Shown here: positions 4,903 to 6,363 of the stretch, one piece after another
Numbering within the stretch: the stretch's first letter is position 1
Layout: each line of letters starts with the position of its first letter
Program-made: the position numbers and the translations under genes
Notes under the pieces: model-generated
Database searches by the model: none
Told to the model about the DNA's origin: nothing
The model's input: only the letters and a program-made list of their open reading frames with translations
Assembly: GCA_016195505.1 (NCBI GenBank)
Contig: JACPZN010000099.1
Location: 1-6,363 of the forward strand
Direction of reading: 5' to 3'
Length of the DNA: 6,363 nt
DNA from: Nitrospirota bacterium
GTDB taxonomy: Bacteria; Nitrospirota; Nitrospiria; Nitrospirales; Nitrospiraceae

Positions 4903-6165
4903 ATGTCGAGCGGAGGTCTGTTATCGCAGGTTACCCGCAAGATCGTCAGCAAGGCAGTCACCCACGGAATCCAGCAGCTGGCCGAAACGATCCGCGCGAG
5001 GGGTGGGCAACCCCTCGATCTTGTTCTCCCCGATGGTTCCCGTCTGAATTTCGGCCAGCAGCCGCGCGCCGTGATGGCAATCCACGATCCGGACGTGCTG
5101 CCTGAACTCGCACATCCAACCCTCGGGTCACTCGGCGAGGCGTTCATCGACGGCCGTATCGATATCGACGGCGACATCATATCCGTTATCGCCAGCGCCG
5201 AGCGGCTGGCGACAGCCGGGGGCTCGCCGGCAATGGCCCGGATCGCCGCTGCAACGGCACGCCATACGCCGAAGCAGGATCTCGACGACGTCAAGCATCA
5301 CTACGATGTCGGCAACGAGTTCTACCGCCTCTGGCTCGACGAACGTATGGTCTATTCCTGCGCCTATTTTCAAACCGGAGAAGAAACAATCGACGCGGCA
5401 CAGGCTGCCAAACTCGACCACATCTGCCGCAAGCTTTGCCTGCAGGCCGGTGAGCGCCTGCTCGACATCGGCTGCGGCTGGGGCGGGCTGATCCTGCACG
5501 CCGCGCAGCACTACGGCGTACACGCCGTTGGCATCACGCTGTCAGACAATCAGTTTGCATGCGTGAAGGAACGTATCGCCGCGGCCGGGCTGGAAGGGCG
5601 CGTCGAAGCACTGCTCCTCGACTATCGTGAGGCACCAGGGTGGTTCGGCGAAGCTTCGTTCGACAAGGTCTCGAGCATCGGCATGTTCGAGCACGTCGGC
5701 CAGAAGAATCTGCCCGTCTACTTCAAGGTGGTGCGGCGTCTGCTGCGCGACCGGGGGCTGTTTATGAACCACGGCATCACGTCGCCCGATGCCGACAGTC
5801 GCACAGTTGGCTCCGGCGTGAGCGAGTTTATGGATAAGTACGTCTTTCCGCATACCGAACTGCCGCACCTGCACCTGGTCGTGCGGGAGATGGCCGCGCA
5901 GAACTTCGAGATCTACGACGTCGAAAGCCTGCGGCCGCACTATGCACGCACGCTCGCGCACTGGTCGCGTCGGCTTGAGTCGCAATTGAACTCCGCGCGC
6001 AAGCTGGTCGGCGAACGAACACTGCGCGTGTGGCGCACGTACCTGGCAGGCTCCTCGCTGGGCTTCGCACAGGGTTGGCTGAACGTCTACCAAGTACTCG
6101 CCAGCCGCCAGGAAGCCGAAGGCCCGACCGAGCTGCCGCTGACTCGAGCCTGGATGTACCGCTGA
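4903..6165 (+). CDS. cfa: Cyclopropane-fatty-acyl-phospholipid synthase (SAM-dependent)
   Basis: This enzyme transfers the methylene group of S-adenosylmethionine to the cis double bond of fatty acyl chains in membrane phospholipids, forming cyclopropane fatty acids that stiffen the membrane under acid, solvent or stationary-phase stress. The 420 residues are near the usual length. An N-terminal lipid-binding domain (about 1-125) precedes the methyltransferase core: YDVGNEFY (134-141), YSCAYF (151-156), the SAM loop DIGCGWGG (188-195), SIGMFEHVG (258-266), MNHG (288-291), KYVFPHTELP (312-321) and HYARTLAHW (346-354). Cys153, Glu263, His290 and Tyr347 match the bicarbonate-site ligands described for this family. 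The C-terminal GSSLGF (383-388) has Ser where the mycobacterial enzymes have Cys. Related methyltransferases (mycolic acid cyclopropane or hydroxy/methoxy-forming enzymes) are alternatives. The gene converges on hemY with four bases between stops. GC is the highest in the window (39/60 and 43/60 in two counted lines). Confidence 0.94.
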   Translation: MSSGGLLSQVTRKIVSKAVTHGIQQLAETIRARGGQPLDLVLPDGSRLNFGQQPRAVMAIHDPDVLPELAHPTLGSLGEAFIDGRIDIDGDIISVIASAERLATAGGSPAMARIAAATARHTPKQDLDDVKHHYDVGNEFYRLWLDERMVYSCAYFQTGEETIDAAQAAKLDHICRKLCLQAGERLLDIGCGWGGLILHAAQHYGVHAVGITLSDNQFACVKERIAAAGLEGRVEALLLDYREAPGWFGEASFDKVSSIGMFEHVGQKNLPVYFKVVRRLLRDRGLFMNHGITSPDADSRTVGSGVSEFMDKYVFPHTELPHLHLVVREMAAQNFEIYDVESLRPHYARTLAHWSRRLESQLNSARKLVGERTLRVWRTYLAGSSLGFAQGWLNVYQVLASRQEAEGPTELPLTRAWMYR

Positions 6166-6169
6166 TCGG

Positions 6170-6363
6170 CTAATCCGGCTGTGCCGTTGCCGTCGTCGAT
6201 GTCGACTTGCCCGATAGGTCGCACAAGACCCGACCGGCTACCGCTATGCCGTCACGAACGCAGTCGGGAATGCCGATGCCGCGATAGCCGGCCCCTGTCA
6301 GAACCAATCCAGGATAACGGCTCAGCGCCGCATCGAGTTGTGTCAGCCGGGCGAGATGGCCAA
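6170..6363 (-). CDS. hemY: Protoporphyrinogen oxidase, C-terminal end only
   Basis: Only the last 64 codons lie in the window; the frame is open through the right edge. The visible protein begins GHLARLTQLDAALSRYPGL and continues LTGAGYRGIGIPDCVRDG, the C-terminal FAD-contacting segment typical of HemY-type (co)proporphyrinogen oxidases, where G-x-x-Y-x-G-x-G-I-P-D-C closes the flavin site. A variable tail of about 28 residues follows (VAGRVLCDLSGK, then a Ser/Thr/Ala run, QPD). The full enzyme is an FAD flavoprotein of about 450 residues that oxidises protoporphyrinogen IX or coproporphyrinogen III in haem synthesis. The window cannot show which substrate is used, so hemY, hemG or cgoX naming is open. 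The partial codon at the edge ends in TT, compatible with the Val expected before GHL. It ends four bases from the cfa stop, with no terminator hairpin between them. Confidence 0.88.
   Translation of the reverse strand, partial: GHLARLTQLDAALSRYPGLVLTGAGYRGIGIPDCVRDGIAVAGRVLCDLSGKSTSTTATAQPD

Noticed and set aside
5542..6093. Minus-strand frame of 183 residues opposite cfa
   Set aside because: It is a shadow of an unmistakable cyclopropane synthase and shows no domain or ribosome site.

Overview
This window is chromosomal DNA of a moderately GC-rich bacterium. It holds seven genes I am confident of, one probable very small gene, and two of the seven are cut by the window edges. The style of the MazG, the stand-alone FAD/NAD reductase and their small unrecognised neighbours reminds me of Nitrospira (Nitrospirota). 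That is an impression from protein sequence alone; a proteobacterium is not excluded.

Left block (1-1784): the 3' part of mazG (nucleoside triphosphate pyrophosphohydrolase) overlaps by ATGA a gene for a single-pass, membrane-anchored protein of unknown function. These two look like one transcription unit. A convergent gene on the minus strand encodes a 138-residue soluble protein I do not recognise. It has a reasonable promoter of its own, and a small inverted repeat covers its stop codon.

Centre (1785-3232): an isolated, visibly AT-richer gene encodes a protein with a C-terminal Apea-like HEPN domain. It carries the Rx4H motif expected of HEPN ribonucleases, which makes it a candidate single-gene anti-phage or stress RNase. 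It is flanked by non-coding DNA on both sides and lacks an ATG start, consistent with an acquired accessory gene. A cluster of short tandem repeats lies in the gap after it.

Right-centre (3233-4662): a compact ferredoxin/flavodoxin-NADP(+) reductase-type FAD/NAD(P)H oxidoreductase, apparently expressed with almost no leader. It is followed by about 480 bases containing a probable 32-residue single-helix membrane protein, then a 73-residue hypothetical protein with a good ribosome binding site.

Right block (4663-6363): a 240-base leader with a 70-base-spaced direct repeat precedes a cyclopropane-fatty-acyl-phospholipid synthase (cfa) with a near-perfect Shine-Dalgarno sequence. Converging on it, with a 4-base gap, is the 3' end of a protoporphyrinogen oxidase gene (hemY/hemG type). 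This block is the most GC-rich of the window and may have a different history from the left and centre.

The genes do not form one pathway. The window reads as housekeeping functions (nucleotide sanitation, redox, membrane lipid modification, haem synthesis) interrupted by an accessory HEPN gene. No tRNA, rRNA, CRISPR array, transposase or integrase was seen.
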